From Hypericum androsaemum (taxonomy: Eukaryota > Streptophyta > Magnoliopsida > Malpighiales > Hypericaceae): a DNA stretch of 64,000 nucleotides. The notes below the pieces were generated by a model. That model was not told where the DNA came from and ran no database searches. It saw only the letters and a list, made by a program, of their open reading frames with translations. The translations under genes were made by a program, and so were the position numbers. The stretch covers positions 19,417,691 to 19,481,690 of the forward strand of contig OZ023185.1 in NCBI GenBank assembly GCA_963995505.1, written 5' to 3'. The stretch's first letter is position 1. Each line of letters starts with the position of its first letter. Positions 1-12,640 of this stretch are shown piece by piece.

Positions 1-1714
1 GAGTTTTGGTCGGCCGAGACCCTAGATGGGTATGACCAGTCTTGTATCAGGGCTGATTGGTAGCAGCTCGATCCAACTTGGACATTACTAGCCCCCATCC
101 TGGTAGACTCATATTATTTCAAGTAGTTCACTCCATGTGTCCCCATCCCCAAGTAAGGAGTTTTTTGGTATGGGGGATTCATAGGAGTTCTATGTTGTCG
201 ACCATAATCGAACACGTCTGGCATTAACGGTGTCATGGTGTAAGGCATATGACCGGTCCATGGTTGTCTGAAGGCCGGTTGGTTGGGTACAGCTTGTCCG
301 GTGGATACGCTCATCCCTTGGTGTTGATTGATGACCACACGTGAGGACGCCCCATAGTGCCTACAAGACTCCTCTTAAAGCTTCCGAGCACGGAAAGCGG
401 CATATGTCTCCATCGGGATGACGGGCGTACAGAACTCCATCGGGACAATATTTGTCTCAGTCGGCTCTTTTGAGAAAGCCGAGGTAGATAAATCCCGCCT
501 CTATGCATATGACTGGGAAATGGAAGGTATCGACTCCTTGTAAGGAACCGGAGCAACAAAGTAATTGGTCATCTTGGCCGGTAAAGGTTAGACCGTCTTC
601 TCAGACGCCCTCCTTAGTCCCACCGAGCGTGCCAAAAATATATTATGGGAAAAAGAGAACAAGTAACCCGAGATGGATCTGGAGTGGTCGTCCCAAGGTC
701 GGTCTAAAGCTATGCTAGGCTACCGGCTATGCTAGGCTACGTACTAAGGAAAAATGATAAAGATAGAAGAGTAGTTGTGTGTTGTATTGTGGATATCCAT
801 CTCCGTTGCCCGAGCTCTCTTTATATAGCACGTCCTGACCTAGCTCCATCCTTCCAGTGCAAGAAATCCCGTCCCGAGTGAATATTTTATTTTCAAATCA
901 ACCCAGCTTAGAATAGGAAAATCTAAATCGTCTTCCTCAAACGAATAGATCTCGTCTTCGATTAGGAATATACCGGTCGTGTCGCCCAAGCAACTGTGTC
1001 CTAAAATCTTATTGGAATCTCAGAAATCCCTGCTCTACTTAGGAAAATATAAGTCAACCCGGTCTTCTCGAACCTTCCGTGCAAAATTCTGTTTCAAGCC
1101 CGTCATGTCTAAATAGCTTATCGCCTTTTGGCTTAAAGCGAACTCCAAAACGGGCCCAAGTCTCCCGCCTACACGGAACAAAAAGGTTTCATGTATACCG
1201 AGCCTTCCCGCCTTCAAACTTGGAATCATCGACTAGGCCCCTAAGGCAAAATCAGCGAGCCAATCCGGATCCCTAAAACGGGATCAGTCCTACCGCCCGG
1301 GCCCTCTAAGCGGGCTTCCCGCTTACAAAATCTGAGATGAAAGGCAAGCCTTACCGCCCATGAGCTCTATCGCCTTGCTTACCGCCAGCTCCTCCAAGTG
1401 GGCTCATTCCGCTCAGGCCCTAGGCGGGATTCTCCTTCCGCCCGAGCTAGCGGACCTCTTCTCATCGCCCGGCCTCTCCTTACCGCCCGGGCCTCATCAA
1501 GGCGGGATCCATCAGCCGCTTAGACCCTCTAAATGTGTCGAACGGTCCCACCTGACCACCAATCACTTCGGACCAAATCGTGCAAACTCGGAAACAACCA
1601 CCTACGTCAAAAATATGTGCTCCAACAAGGTAAAATGGACTTTATTCATCAAAGGGTTACATGGGTATATTCTTGGGTTGCCAAAGAAGTAGCCTTCGGA
1701 ATCTAGGTGTTACA
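1..1714 (-). mobile_element. 5' end of a Ty3/Gypsy-like LTR retrotransposon (LTR plus degraded gag start), cut by the window edge
   Basis: Read on the minus strand, an LTR-like segment begins near 1714 with TGTAACACC. It has a TATA-like box near 820-830, followed by CT/CA-rich transcript-start sequence. It runs to about 650, where TTTTGGCACGCTCGGTGGGA resembles the primer-binding or leader junction of plant Gypsy elements. Downstream, from about 570 to 1, are proline-rich frames with stops and frameshifts that look like a decayed gag (for example 114-338 and 311-559). The 3' LTR would lie outside the window, so neither TSD nor full length can be checked. The superfamily call is an inference from layout, not from a recognised protein domain. 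Confidence 0.45.
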
Positions 1715-2293
1715 CCCCTAAAACAAGAATATAGGTAATACCACCAAAATTTTGGGTTAACCAAAAAATAAATTTTTAACTAAAAAATTATTTTAATAAA
1801 TGTTCACTGTACCATTCGACCACCGGAACCAGGCTCATTGAATGCTTTGTTCAATAATCAATATTTATATTGATCAATGCATCACCCTTCTGTCTGACGT
1901 CGTTAAATTAAGATGAACCTCGCTTAGACGTTTTCCAACTGATATAATTTACAGTATCTCATAATATCGCATTTGACGAAATTGTCCGAAAGATAGTAAC
2001 ACGAGTTTTTTTTTCTTCTTCGAACAAGGTCGGTCGGATTTTATTCTACAGTGCTCTCTCAATAATGTGAGCAGGAGTTTCACTTGTTGCTAGGTGAGTC
2101 TTTAGCAGTGGTATTATTATTATTATTACTACTATTATTATTACTTAGTGATAGAGGCAGGTCATATATCTGAGTAGGTCTGAGTGATTCTCGCTTCCCT
2201 AACTTGCCATTTACGAGTATACAAGAGGAGGAGTTTGATCAGAAGAGGAAGATGGCCAAAAGATAATGCCTCAATAGGCCCTTAGATCTCTTG
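1715..2293. other. AT-rich intergenic sequence with a short ATT/ACT microsatellite
   Basis: I see no coding exon here. The only notable structure is an imperfect (ATT)n/(ACT)n microsatellite at about 2111-2145. Confidence 0.6.
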
Positions 2294-3334
2294 AAAGACT
2301 GGTGGGCCAAATTAAAGCTTATTCCGAAAGATCACATATATCTCTCTCTTTCTCTCAGGCTGGGGATACCCCTTTCCTCTTCCCGTTTTCCCTTTTCTCC
2401 TCCCCCAAAACTGTTTCTTTCTTCTTCCATCTTGAGCGTCGACCTCTCCAACCCCATCGGGAGGACCACCGGCGTCCTCCCAGCTGACGGTGACCATGGC
2501 GGGGTCCTGTGCGGCGTGGTGGAGGTTCTCCTCCTTCCCGGGTCGTGGCTAGTCCGATGAGGCGCCCGTCTGGTGCCTCTCCCCTCGACGGTCCTCTTCC
2601 CTCTCATTTTGGCGAGCTTTGAAGTCCTCACCCTAGCGGCCGCGGCCTTCTTTCCGGGTCTCCTCCCTCCCCGACGAGCTTGCAAGAGCGACAGGCAGTG
2701 TCTGCCTTTCTGGCAGTCTTTCTTTTGGAAATCGGGTCCTTCTCTTTTGCAGATTTTGTTGGGGTTGTTGGCGTCTTGGTCGGGAGGCGAGTGGCGGTTT
2801 GGGGGAGGCGGTTGGGTTTCGTCCATGGCTCCGGCTTCCTCTTCCTTGGAGCTGTCTCTTCCTCGTCATTTTCTGCAGGTTTGGCAGCGTCCGTCTTTAC
2901 TAGCGGACTTCTCGATAGGGAATTTGGTTTCTATTTCTGCTGCAGGAGTGTTGGGGTTTGTGGTAGCTGTCGGCGGCAGGGTGCAATGGCGGTGCTCTTG
3001 GGCCGGATTGGCACTCGGCGTTTGCAGCGATGGTAGGGTTACTGTGCAGGCCTGTTCGAGGTTGAGCCTCCTATGGGCCTTCTCTTCTTCCGGGCTTCTG
3101 CTCGGGCCTTACCCAGGGGTAGGGTCCCTCGTGGGCCTTCTCTCCTTCTGGGCTGCGGATTTGTTATGGGCGTTTGTTGGGTCGGGCCTTTGGTATTTTT
3201 TCTTTCTTTTTTTTTGGTATAGTGCCTTGTGCAATTTTGGTGAACCTTTGGTGTAGTGCATTCGTGCACATTGTGATGTATTTCTTTAGTGGGTAATAAC
3301 ATTTTACTTATAAAAAAAAAGACCGGTGGGCCAA
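2294..3334 (+). mobile_element. Non-LTR retroposon (LINE-derived, about 1 kb) with target-site duplication
   Basis: The insert is bracketed by near-identical 17-bp direct repeats, AAAGACTGGTGGGCCAA at 2294-2310 and AAAGACCGGTGGGCCAA at 3318-3334 (one mismatch). It ends in TTTTACTTATAAAAAAAAA, the kind of 3' tail seen on plant L1-type LINEs. The body is GC-rich, with a pyrimidine-rich 5' part and G/T-rich 3' part. It has open frames (2573-3256 plus) but no reverse-transcriptase or RNase H motif that I can see. I read it as a non-autonomous or internally deleted LINE copy inserted in plus orientation. The long frames are probably compositional rather than functional. Confidence 0.7.
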
Positions 3335-4635
3335 TGGGGTAAGCCCATGCCCATGAGCTCTCTGCTATTTGTGGTTGTCACTTTTATTTATTTGCTTCTA
3401 CAGCCGAAATTGCAGGGTTTACCCGCACTGCAACTCTGTTGCTCGTCTGTTACACATTCACACAAGTTATGTATGAACAAGCTTCCAGTTGAAAGATTTG
3501 TAGTTGTGATAATTTTCTGCCTTTTGATCCAATTATAATTCTTAATTTTCTACGTCCATTGTGTTTCTGTTAATGCGGTCCTGTCAAATCGACTAGGTAG
3601 ACCGTGAACTAACACAATGAGCAGGTCGGGTTAACTCCAAAACTCAGAGAGTGGTTGAACATATGGTCAATGTAATTGATTGACGATCAATTTAGTTGGA
3701 CTTGTCAATTCATCTGGTTAGACTCACGATTAATATCCAAATTATAAAATGATAAACTTTGCAACACAATTAGATGGACTGAGACCCGAAGAGCATAGCA
3801 AATAATTCTGTTGATTTTTAAATCATTGGTTTTGATGCATCCAACCTCAATACTCTTTTAACAGCGATGATAATTTCAGTTTATGGGGTTTTTTTTTGGT
3901 GGAAAATTCTAATTAATTTGATGTTGATTGAATGTCTAGTCAACTTAAGCATTTTCCAACGAATCTGTCAGAGTTGATATACCTTAATTGGAATTCCCCG
4001 AGGTTAAGGATTTCGCTCTGATTGATTTACCGAGAAGTGTACACAAAGCTTTTCGTGTCCAGCTTTTTTGAGAATCTTATCCCGTCGTTGACGTCTAATT
4101 AATTTTTACCACGTTTGTCACACCAAGAAGGTGATTGTTTAAAAAGGAGGGTAAGTGTAAGCTAAAACTATGGGTTCTTACATGAAAACATTTTCAAATT
4201 TTCTGATAAAGAGAACGTAGCATGTTGAATATTTGTTGGTAGCGTAAGTTTAAAGTTCGAATTCTCAAAATACAGTGTTAAATATTTGTTGGGAGATTTT
4301 TATTATCTTTCAAATATTATTACACATGATTCTAATTTGGATTAGTAATAAATTTAGATACCAAATAGTATAAAAGAATGAAGGGACTAAGGAAGGCCCA
4401 TTTGTCTCATTTCTGTCGATAAGCCTAAAAAAACAATGGGCTTGACTAGAAAAAAAGTCAAATTCATGTTCGGCCTCAATAAGCCCGATGTAACTTTCCA
4501 CGTTTGTACAACTCGCTAGATGCGAGAATGTTGAAGATAATTTTGACCTTATCGTTCGATCTCAATTGATCAACTTCGAATCAATTACTAGAAAGTATCT
4601 ATCAAATAGGATAAAAGAGCTGCTTAAACAACAAC
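3335..4635. other. Intergenic AT-rich DNA downstream of the CSLG gene
   Basis: No ORF with recognisable homology was found. The stretch just below 4636 should hold the 3' UTR and polyadenylation signals of the minus-strand CSLG gene, but I cannot fix its end. Confidence 0.5.
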
Positions 4636-7600
4636 TTAATACATGGAGAGAGCAGCTGATCCCAAAACCAAGAACACCACCACCAGAGCTGCAGAGATTA
4701 AGGCCACTCTTGGTTGAATACGACCTTTGTCCTTCCTCATTAAGACCCCTTCAATCACAGGGTACCCCAGGACCAAAACATAAAACGACAGGGAAACCTG
4801 CACGAGCATTTGCTCCCAGACATCATACGAAACGACCATTCTAACGAGTCCCACCGAGAACGACAACGTGTTCAGGAAGACCAACCCGACCAGAGGAGCC
4901 AGAAACATGGTCGACGTCTGGAAATCGAACACGCCTTCTTGGTAACGCCTTAGCTGCTCGTCGTCGTCCGCCTTGTTGGTGGGCAGGAAGCTTGCTTCCC
5001 TTAGGTTGAGCTTCTTCATTACGACGTCCAACAAACCGTAGGTTTGGGACGTCACCGCCTTGATGAGCCACATTCTCTGCTCGTTTATTACGTTTTGGAG
5101 TGATCCTCCGGATAGTATGGTCTCGAGGATGTGCTTGGAGAGGGCGGAGACGAAGATGAAGCTCGCTACTAGAAAGAATGGGTCTGAAACCTGGTCCACG
5201 AGACTCGGTGATCATCAGCAAATGGGAGGCCAAAACAAGAAGGAAAAAGTCCAATTAAGTATCTGTATTTGGCGGTTTGACGCTTATAGTCCCGTAGTCC
5301 TCGTGATTTTAATGGGACGACACTTATAATGGGGATATCCATGGTTTTTATGAAACCACGAGGACTATTTGAGTCATTTTTAAACCGCATTACTATATCA
5401 GTCAAACAGTCACACCATCACACCACATAGTACTGCACTTTTTTCAAATAAGAAATTAGGGGTAAATTCGTAAAAATTAATTAACAAAATTCCAGTTAAG
5501 TAAATTGCAATTTGACTAAAATTGATAATCTAAAATTTAAGAATATATAGTAAAATTTGACTGAAAGCAAAATTCATTTTAGCACCAAGTTTTATCGAGT
5601 TGAAGGAAAAGATCCAAATACATGTCTAATTTTATTTACGAGGTGTCATATGGTTCAGAACAAGACGATAACATATGTTTTTGTGTTTGATTATATTAGT
5701 TAACATATAACTATGAATTGCTTAAAACAACAGTACCTAGCAAACAGAACATATCAACAGGAAAATTGAATCACGTGGATAATAAAGTCAATCCGATACT
5801 TAGTAAAAAATGCGTGAAACTGCAAAATTCGGCCTCGAACATTTTGTTACCTCGGGATACAAAGGGATACCGTGGAGTAGGCACAATTGAGGGAGCGTAG
5901 CAAAGCACCAAAGCGACAGGCAATAGAGCAGAGGAAAGAGAGCCATCCCCTCGTAGCAAATGCTCGCAAGAAGAGCGGCTCTCCTGGGTGGGCCGTAGAA
6001 GAGTGGACTAAACCTCGAAAGAGCCACTTCGACCAGACCGGAGGTCCATCGGATCCCCTGGACCAGCGTGTCGTTAAGAGTAGTGGTCGGGCTGCCCATA
6101 AACGCCGGCCTTGTCGGGTCCAGGTAGACCGACCTCCAGCCATTGCAGTGCAGGGAGACGAAGCCTGTGAAGAGGTCTTCCACCACCGAAAAGTAGCGGA
6201 ACCCAACCTACGACAATTAACTCGGGTTAGCGGGTTCACTTAGTTGTTAGTCAGGCGTGATTTTATTACCTCTTCACCCCATTTTGTGTGGTCTTCATAC
6301 GCACAAGATGCTAATTTGTGAGCCTCTGCAAGTAGTTTTCCTGAGTTCTTTTCAACGTCTATCTCTCCACTGCGATTGTAATTTGTGTCCCCAAAGCCGT
6401 AGAGCTCCTCCTTTCCTACACAAAAAATTGGGGCACGTCCAGGAAAAAATAACCAAGCTTAGGAAAATGAAATAATTTAAAATATATAAAGTTAATTAAT
6501 TTTAAATAACTCAAAACTACCCTAAAAATATAACACAACACCATTATTTTTCGATGATTCATACAACGACTCTCGCTTAATGTAGAAGTTCGAACCCGAA
6601 AGACATGGTCCCGTGATCCCATCCAGTCCGTACCACCATATCTATTTGGAAGAAGATATTTGTATAAAATATGGTCGTTAGTATATATAAATATATGAAT
6701 TTCAAACAATAAAACTTTGGGTAGTATTTTTTATATATATATGAACTGTAGCTGTTTCATTAAAATCATACCGTAATAAAATTCGATGAGAAACGTGCGA
6801 CAAGCTAGTGTAAGTACCTTGAATACGACTCTGATCTCAGCGTCGTATATGTCGTTCCGGCTTATGCCACGGAAACATTGAGGGAACTGGACGAAGGATA
6901 GAGTGGGAGAGATGGCTGGATCAAGGTGGAAACACATGGCTTGCCTAGCCGAGGTTGGGTCATTGCAAAACATGTCGCAATCCAACATTAGTATGTAGGG
7001 GGAGTTGCTCAGGATGCCGGAGACTCTTAGCTGCAATCGGGTGGTAATAAAATCGTGTTAAAATTTGATAACTAGTGTTTTATTGCATTTATCATATTCG
7101 CCACAAGTAACATTGATTGGACCGCAAATGAAAGAAAGAAAGAAACGTACAAGAACATTGATAGCTCCTGCTTTGAAATGGTGGGGATAGGAAAGTCTTT
7201 TCTCGCGAGAAACATATACGAGGAGGGGCATTTGGACCGGTTCAGCTTCAACTTCCTCGTCAGAATTGGTCTCGTGTATGACCTAAATGGACATGAAGCA
7301 GGAACAGACGCAAGAGTATGTCATATAAAAATGCAGGATCATTTAAAAATATAAAATATGTGTTTTTTAAATAAAAGTACTTCAATTTAGGAAGAGTATT
7401 TTGTTCATTTCAGCACTCTTACATTCAATGGATAAAAATATAAGGTGATTATGCTAATTTCAAATAACATATGTAATTATGTGTAGTTAATCCAAACATG
7501 TATTCAATATAAATCAATACCATGTGGTACATTACTGGTATAAAATTTAATAAAGTGCTTAAAATTTGTTGAGAATTTCACATTTTTAGGTGCAAAAGTA

Positions 7601-10600
7601 GTAGACAATTTTATAAATGTTAAAACTCTAAATATTTATTATTTTAATTTTTTGGATTGATTCTGTGACTATTGTTATACTAATATTAACTAATTGAGAT
7701 TTGACCAGAAAAAAAATGTGTGAAGTCAACAGGAGTACCCGGATGGCGGCGGGATGGTCTCGACGGTTGCGAGCGGCTGCATCTCTGGCTGTCTTTATGC
7801 GTTCCTTGACTCCCTCGTAGGCTTCCTGATCAGGTTAAACTATATATCATATTATATATAAATATATGCAGCGAAAATGATTATTTGTTGAAATTTTGTG
7901 TCAAGGCACCTGAGCTAGCGAGCATTAATTAATTTGTGACGAAGTTCAATTTATTAAGCAAAAGAAAACCGTTGGCCCCATATCAATTCAGTACTATTTT
8001 TATAACTAAAATTTTAGTACTCCTAAAAAAACCACTCAAAATAATTACACCCGCCGTCTATCGAGCACAACGCCTAAGATATTAGATAAACACATATCAT
8101 AACAAATTATGATAAATAATTATTTAAGTAAATTTTCCACAAAACTATCTCCCCTAATTAAACCAAAACTTATGATCATGAGTCATTCGCGCTGCTCAAT
8201 TTAGTACTAGTTATTGAGAGTCATTCGCGCTGCTCAACCAAACTTTTTTTGTAAGAAAGTACTAAATTGATTATATAAATGCCAAAAACTACACCAATGT
8301 ACAAAGCAAAGAGCCAAGTACAGGAAGCGCCATTTAGCTAGGCAGCTGCACCTCAACGAATCTAAATGCAAGACAAGCTCATGAATACTTAAATCCGAGA
8401 TGGAGTTCGACCACCGTAATTATTCATGGGTTTGAATAACAATGACATAAATGAGAAGGTCTCATTTAAACTTATCACCCTGAAAAATTGCTTGATTACT
8501 CATGAAATAAATCCTCCACGATCAACCAAACTTAACAAAGTTCGATCAACTACCCTTATTTTAAAGCACCTTAGTTAATACTGTTTATGTATGTTGACGT
8601 GGATCTGGGCCATCCATTACAGTTAATCAACTGAAAAGGACCTATACAAGTTTCTGCACCAAATAGAAATAAGCCTAACGACATGGCTTTTTCGAATTTG
8701 CCGAGCTCCCACCATCTACCCCATCGACGTTTCTCACCTCCGCGATAAGAGAAAAGCCATAACGGTCTTAGAATATTTGCACCCCCGACCCACCCTAACC
8801 TACGTAATAGAATAAATAATTAATTTATTTTTCATCCATATCTAATTTAACTTAATTAAATATTTTCCTACCCACACTCACAACTCACCCCAACCTAGGC
8901 CACGGAATAAAGAATTAATTTCTCTCTCATCTACATATTATCTATTATCATTTTTCGTTTATATATAAATTATAATAAATGTACGACAATGAATATTCTG
9001 TAATTATAACAAGGAAAAATAATAATAAAGTACCAAAATTAAGATTACAAAAGTTTCGATACAAAATTAGAAAGAAATAAATCAAACTATAAATAGATGC
9101 TTAAATGATATATTACAAATACGAAAGATGCAAATTACAACCTCGAAATAATAAGATTGGACTCTATTTATAGAGATTTGAAAAATACAAATTTACATAT
9201 TATTTATTTTTAAATTTTAATTTATTTAAAGATAACTTTAATTTTTGTAACCATACAAATTTACATATTATTTATTTTTAATTTTTTTAAAGATAACTTT
9301 AATTTTTGTAACCATACAAATTTACATATTATTTATTATTTATTTTTAATTTTTAATTTGTTTAAATATAACTTTAATTTTTGTAACCATACAAATAATA
9401 TTCGAAAAAATCTATTTATACGAATAATATTGTGTCAAGTGTAACTAAAGAATATTGAAAAAAATAATAATAAACAATTGGGGACCCAAGCCGCGTGTCA
9501 GGGGCCTATCGGCTCCCCGAGGCCGCGGCTCGGTCCCGCTTTTCCACCCTTTATTTTTTTCCCTTGTCTTGTAGCAACCCGGTCCGCTCCCGGGAGCACG
9601 GGTGTAGGTAGCCTTAGGAGCCAGGAAAAAGGATAATATATATTTTTAGGAGATTTTAGGGATGAAAATACCCATATCTCGTGGGTCGGACCATACCCTT
9701 ACTTTACGGGTCTAGAGTATGTTGACTTTGACTGGGTCTAGGGTAGAGTATGGGTATGGGTCCATGTTTAGAAGTAGGGTTTAGGGTAAGGTATGAATCT
9801 ATAGTTAAACCCTGTGGGTGAGACCATACCCTTATATTTTTACACTACGTTAGACTATACCCTAATTAGATCCTATTGATAATACATATAATATACTTTA
9901 TGGTTAACTTTAACATATTTATTATATTATTAGATAACCAACTTAGAAGATGTCGTGAATGATGGATCACTAGAAGCCGACATTCTATATTTTTCTTTTG
10001 TTGAATTATTTATATACTTTAAACTCGAAAAAAAAACTTGTACTATTGAAATTAAATTACAAAATTTGATGTTTCATTAATTTTCTATTGAATGTTGATG
10101 TGTAACGTAATAGATGTCTTGAATTTATTTAAATTTTATATAGAAATTAATTTTTGATTAAAAATTATCAAAAAGTAGAACGTTAAAGGGTCGGATCCTG
10201 TAGACCCTGGGTCTTCAGGAGGGTAGGGTATGAATCTAATAATAAAAATTTTGCAAAGTCGAATGTAGGGTATGAGTCAAACTAAAAAAACTAGGGTATG
10301 GGTAGGGTCCTACCAATACCCTACCCTACCCATTGCCATTCCTATGAGATTTCAACATTTGTAATACGCCGGATATGTCCAAATGGCTTAGGCACAGATA
10401 TTTTGAAGTTATTAGTTAGACTTTTAATAATCGATATATTGTTATTTTGTATTCAGAAACTCACATTGCTTACTGCAAGAGTGAAAGACAAATTTATAAG
10501 AGTTGAAAATCTACATACTCATTACCTTAAGATTTTGGGTTGGATAAGAAGATTCTAACTTTTTCAGCTCTTTTGTCTTAGTTTGGCTTTTATTTTGTTT

Positions 10601-11645
10601 TAGACCTTTTAGATTTTTGGTGTTTGCTTATTACTTTAAATAGGTCAACTAAGTTATGTTTTAGTTAGTTTTGATAGAGAGTTGATTATTGTACACACAG
10701 TTTTTTTTTTGTTGTGGCTCAACTGTGTTTACAAATTTAGAGAGTTAGGCGTTGCATCATGTCTCTTTCAATCTAGTTTTATCTACACAATTTTTACATC
10801 GGTAATTATCATATCCTTTTTATTAGTTCTCTTCCGCTAGGCTACGTCACCACTCGCCTAATCTTGAAGTTCTCTTATGATGTTTGTTGGACCTTGTTGA
10901 TACAGTTAAATCACTTAAATTTTTTTAACGTATCTTGAACGAAGTATTACAATAAATAAAAAAACAAATGAAGAAATTTAGATGCAACTTTGAATACAAA
11001 AAATTCATCGAAAAAAGAGTTCAAACAAGTTACCTTAATCTTCTGCTTCTGATCATTGAACTCGTCGGAAATAGTACTATTACCAAAGAACTCACACTCC
11101 TCCTCGTCACCATAAAAATATACTTCCGGGGACCTAGTCTTAACCCTGTACTTGCTGCAAAACGGAAGCCACCAATCCCTAGCAAACTTCCAAGCCTCTC
11201 GCAACCCTAACAGTGTAACATCGGACCCACCGTCATCGGACAAGTACACATGAAGCTTCTCCGGCGGGTAATCCAGCGCCATAGCCGACAGGACAGTGTT
11301 CACCACCCCAACAGTGGGCTCCTTGTCAGGATCCGCGGTGAAAATGAACACGTCAAGCCCCGGAAGCTGGTCGTCCGGCGGCAACCTCTCGGGGAAGACT
11401 TGTCGTTTGACGGGCCGCCAATGGAACGGCTGGAGGAGCATCCATGTGAGAGATAGGAGAAGCTCGGAGGTGGTGGCCAGGAGCCAGGGAATGACGTAGA
11501 CGGTGGCGTTTTGGAAGAGGGACGTGGCTCTATAGTAGAGGAAGATGCATATGGCTAAAGAGTGGATGATTGTGTAGCATTGGTTGAAGGTGATGAGGAG
11601 GTCATGGACGTAGACGGAGCTCGTGTGGAGAGGAGCAGAGTCCAT
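4636..11645 (-). CDS. CSLG: Cellulose synthase-like protein, subfamily G (intact, 8 exons, 733 aa)
   Basis: Family-2 membrane glycosyltransferase of the endomembrane system. Exons in transcript order: 11645-11034, 7825-7739, 7282-7151, 7030-6818, 6641-6542, 6415-6270, 6207-5851, 5190-4636. All junctions are GT-AG and phase-consistent, giving 733 residues, usual for CSLG. Two N-terminal membrane segments (about residues 15-40 and 48-71) precede the catalytic domain, and several hydrophobic C-terminal helices follow. The GT2 residues are complete: D137-D138 in SDDGG, D294-C-D296 in LDCDM, D441 in VVEDLF, and QGIRW at 480-484. In this family some CSLG proteins act as glucuronosyltransferases on triterpenoid saponin aglycones, and others are of unknown polysaccharide role. 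The substrate here cannot be read from sequence. Intron 1 is 3.2 kb and full of inserted repeats. A relic of a second CSLG exon 1 lies about 0.8 kb upstream. CSLE is the main alternative subfamily. Confidence 0.93.
9185..9395. repeat. AT-rich minisatellite, three units of about 65-75 bp, in CSLG intron 1
   Basis: Three consecutive copies of a unit that begins ATACAAATTTACATATTATT and ends AACTTTAATTTTTGTAACC. They differ by small indels in the run of T/A between these ends. The array lies within intron 1 of the CSLG gene. Confidence 0.85.
9649..10352. mobile_element. Non-autonomous hAT-like element in CSLG intron 1
   Basis: The element runs from TAGGGATGAAAA (9657) to TGCCATTCCTA (ending 10344), imperfect inverted termini of the TAGGGATG type. 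It is flanked by 8-bp sequences GGAGATTT (9649-9656) and TGAGATTT (10345-10352), 7 of 8 matching, as expected for hAT. The interior repeats the motif GGGTA(T/G)GG and complements near both ends (about 9670-9840 and 10190-10330). It has no transposase ORF. The same terminal family occurs at 38926-39891 and 63791-64000. Confidence 0.75.
10490..10559 (+). mobile_element. Solo fragment of a TRIM LTR
   Basis: The segment from TTTATAAGAGTTGAAAATCT to GGATAAGAAGATTCTAAC matches the second half of the TRIM LTRs at 32154-32259 and 32383-32492. No primer-binding site or second LTR is visible next to it. It may be a solo LTR or a broken copy. Confidence 0.55.
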
Positions 11646-11704
11646 GTGAACTTTTGTGTTTAGTTCCTCTCTTTCAGAGCTAACTCCTTTAATTTCCTCT
11701 AGCT

Positions 11705-11718
11705 ATGTATATATACAC
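11705..11718 (-). promoter_or_regulatory. Probable TATA box of the CSLG gene
   Basis: GTGTATATATACATAG on the minus strand lies about 60-75 bases upstream of the CSLG start codon. That is a plausible TATA distance with a short 5' UTR. No other promoter element is assigned. Confidence 0.4.
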
Positions 11719-12435
11719 TTGCTAGTCCATAAGAGTAATGTTTTGATTTTGATTTCTGAAAATATTTATTCGTTATTTGTAAATAATATATAACAATATA
11801 ATGTACATAGATGGAATTTTGGTCCACATATAAGATGGATTTTTGGTCCACTTTGCAAGGTTGTCGTACTCAGAGAGAGTGTTATCTAGACCACCTATTC
11901 TATCCATTAATTAGTTTAGGACAATCTTTTTATAGCAATTGAAATCTAAAGCTAGGGCGTAAACAAACAAGGAGAAAATGGCTCCCATACTAGTTAAGAC
12001 CTTTAAAAATGACAAACCTTATCGAAAATTCATACTCGAAGTTTCTTGATTAATTTGATATTTGGTCTTCTTTTGTGGATATTACATGATTAATCATGGA
12101 CTAGTAGTTGTTCATTGCTTTCGGTCCATCGATGTCCATGGCCCCACCTTTAGAAAGAGTTTGGAGAAACATTCTTTCTCCCAGAAAGTTGCTATAGTTT
12201 CGACACGATTTTGCAATCACAAATATATATTTTTTGATTTTATTAAATTTTCCTGACCACAAAGATTTGATATATAATCATTGAATTATTGTACGAAGAT
12301 GTTTTTGTTGATGGTCCAAAGACGCAGAGCTAAAACACAAAGAGTGACGTGCTGGACTTCTAGAAATTGGACAATTTGATTTAACTGTATCGTTAAATCC
12401 AAGAGGACGTTTTGGATAAATAAACATAGTTAAGG

Positions 12436-12640
12436 ACCGGTCGAACATTTTCCACGAAATGGGCCGTAAATGGTACGCCTGGATCAGGAGGCATGCGAAC
12501 GATAGGAGAAGCTCGCATGTGGCGAAACTAGAAGCCAAGGGATGATAGGTACATTTTCAGGGTATACGGCTAAGGCATGGATTACTGTGTAGGGCCTACT
12601 GATTATGCTATGGAGATTCCTGAACATATACGAAACTAGT
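12436..12640 (-). pseudogene. Relic of a second CSLG exon 1
   Basis: Minus-strand fragments align with exon 1 of the intact CSLG gene: a piece near 12640 (TSFVYVQ, compare SSVYVHD), then YTVIHALAVY (compare YTIIHSLAIC), IPWLL, and LLLSFACLLIQAYHLRPISW (compare the segment leading to HWRP). They lie in different frames and are interrupted by stops, and nothing of the catalytic region is recognisable below 12436. It is best read as the decayed remnant of a tandem CSLG duplicate lying head to tail with the intact gene. Confidence 0.8.

Noticed and set aside
2332..2826. Minus-strand 164-aa ORF in the GC-rich retroposon
   Set aside because: It lies wholly inside an insertion bounded by a TSD, has no recognisable domain, and is explained by base composition.
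5169..5405. Minus-strand ORF extending upstream of CSLG exon 8
   Set aside because: It is in a different frame and intronic. The exon 8 acceptor at 5191-5193 gives the conserved VSDPFFL in phase.
6731..7036. Separate short gene at the DCD-containing ORF
   Set aside because: It is exon 4 of the CSLG gene. Flanking GT-AG sites and phase join it to neighbouring exons.
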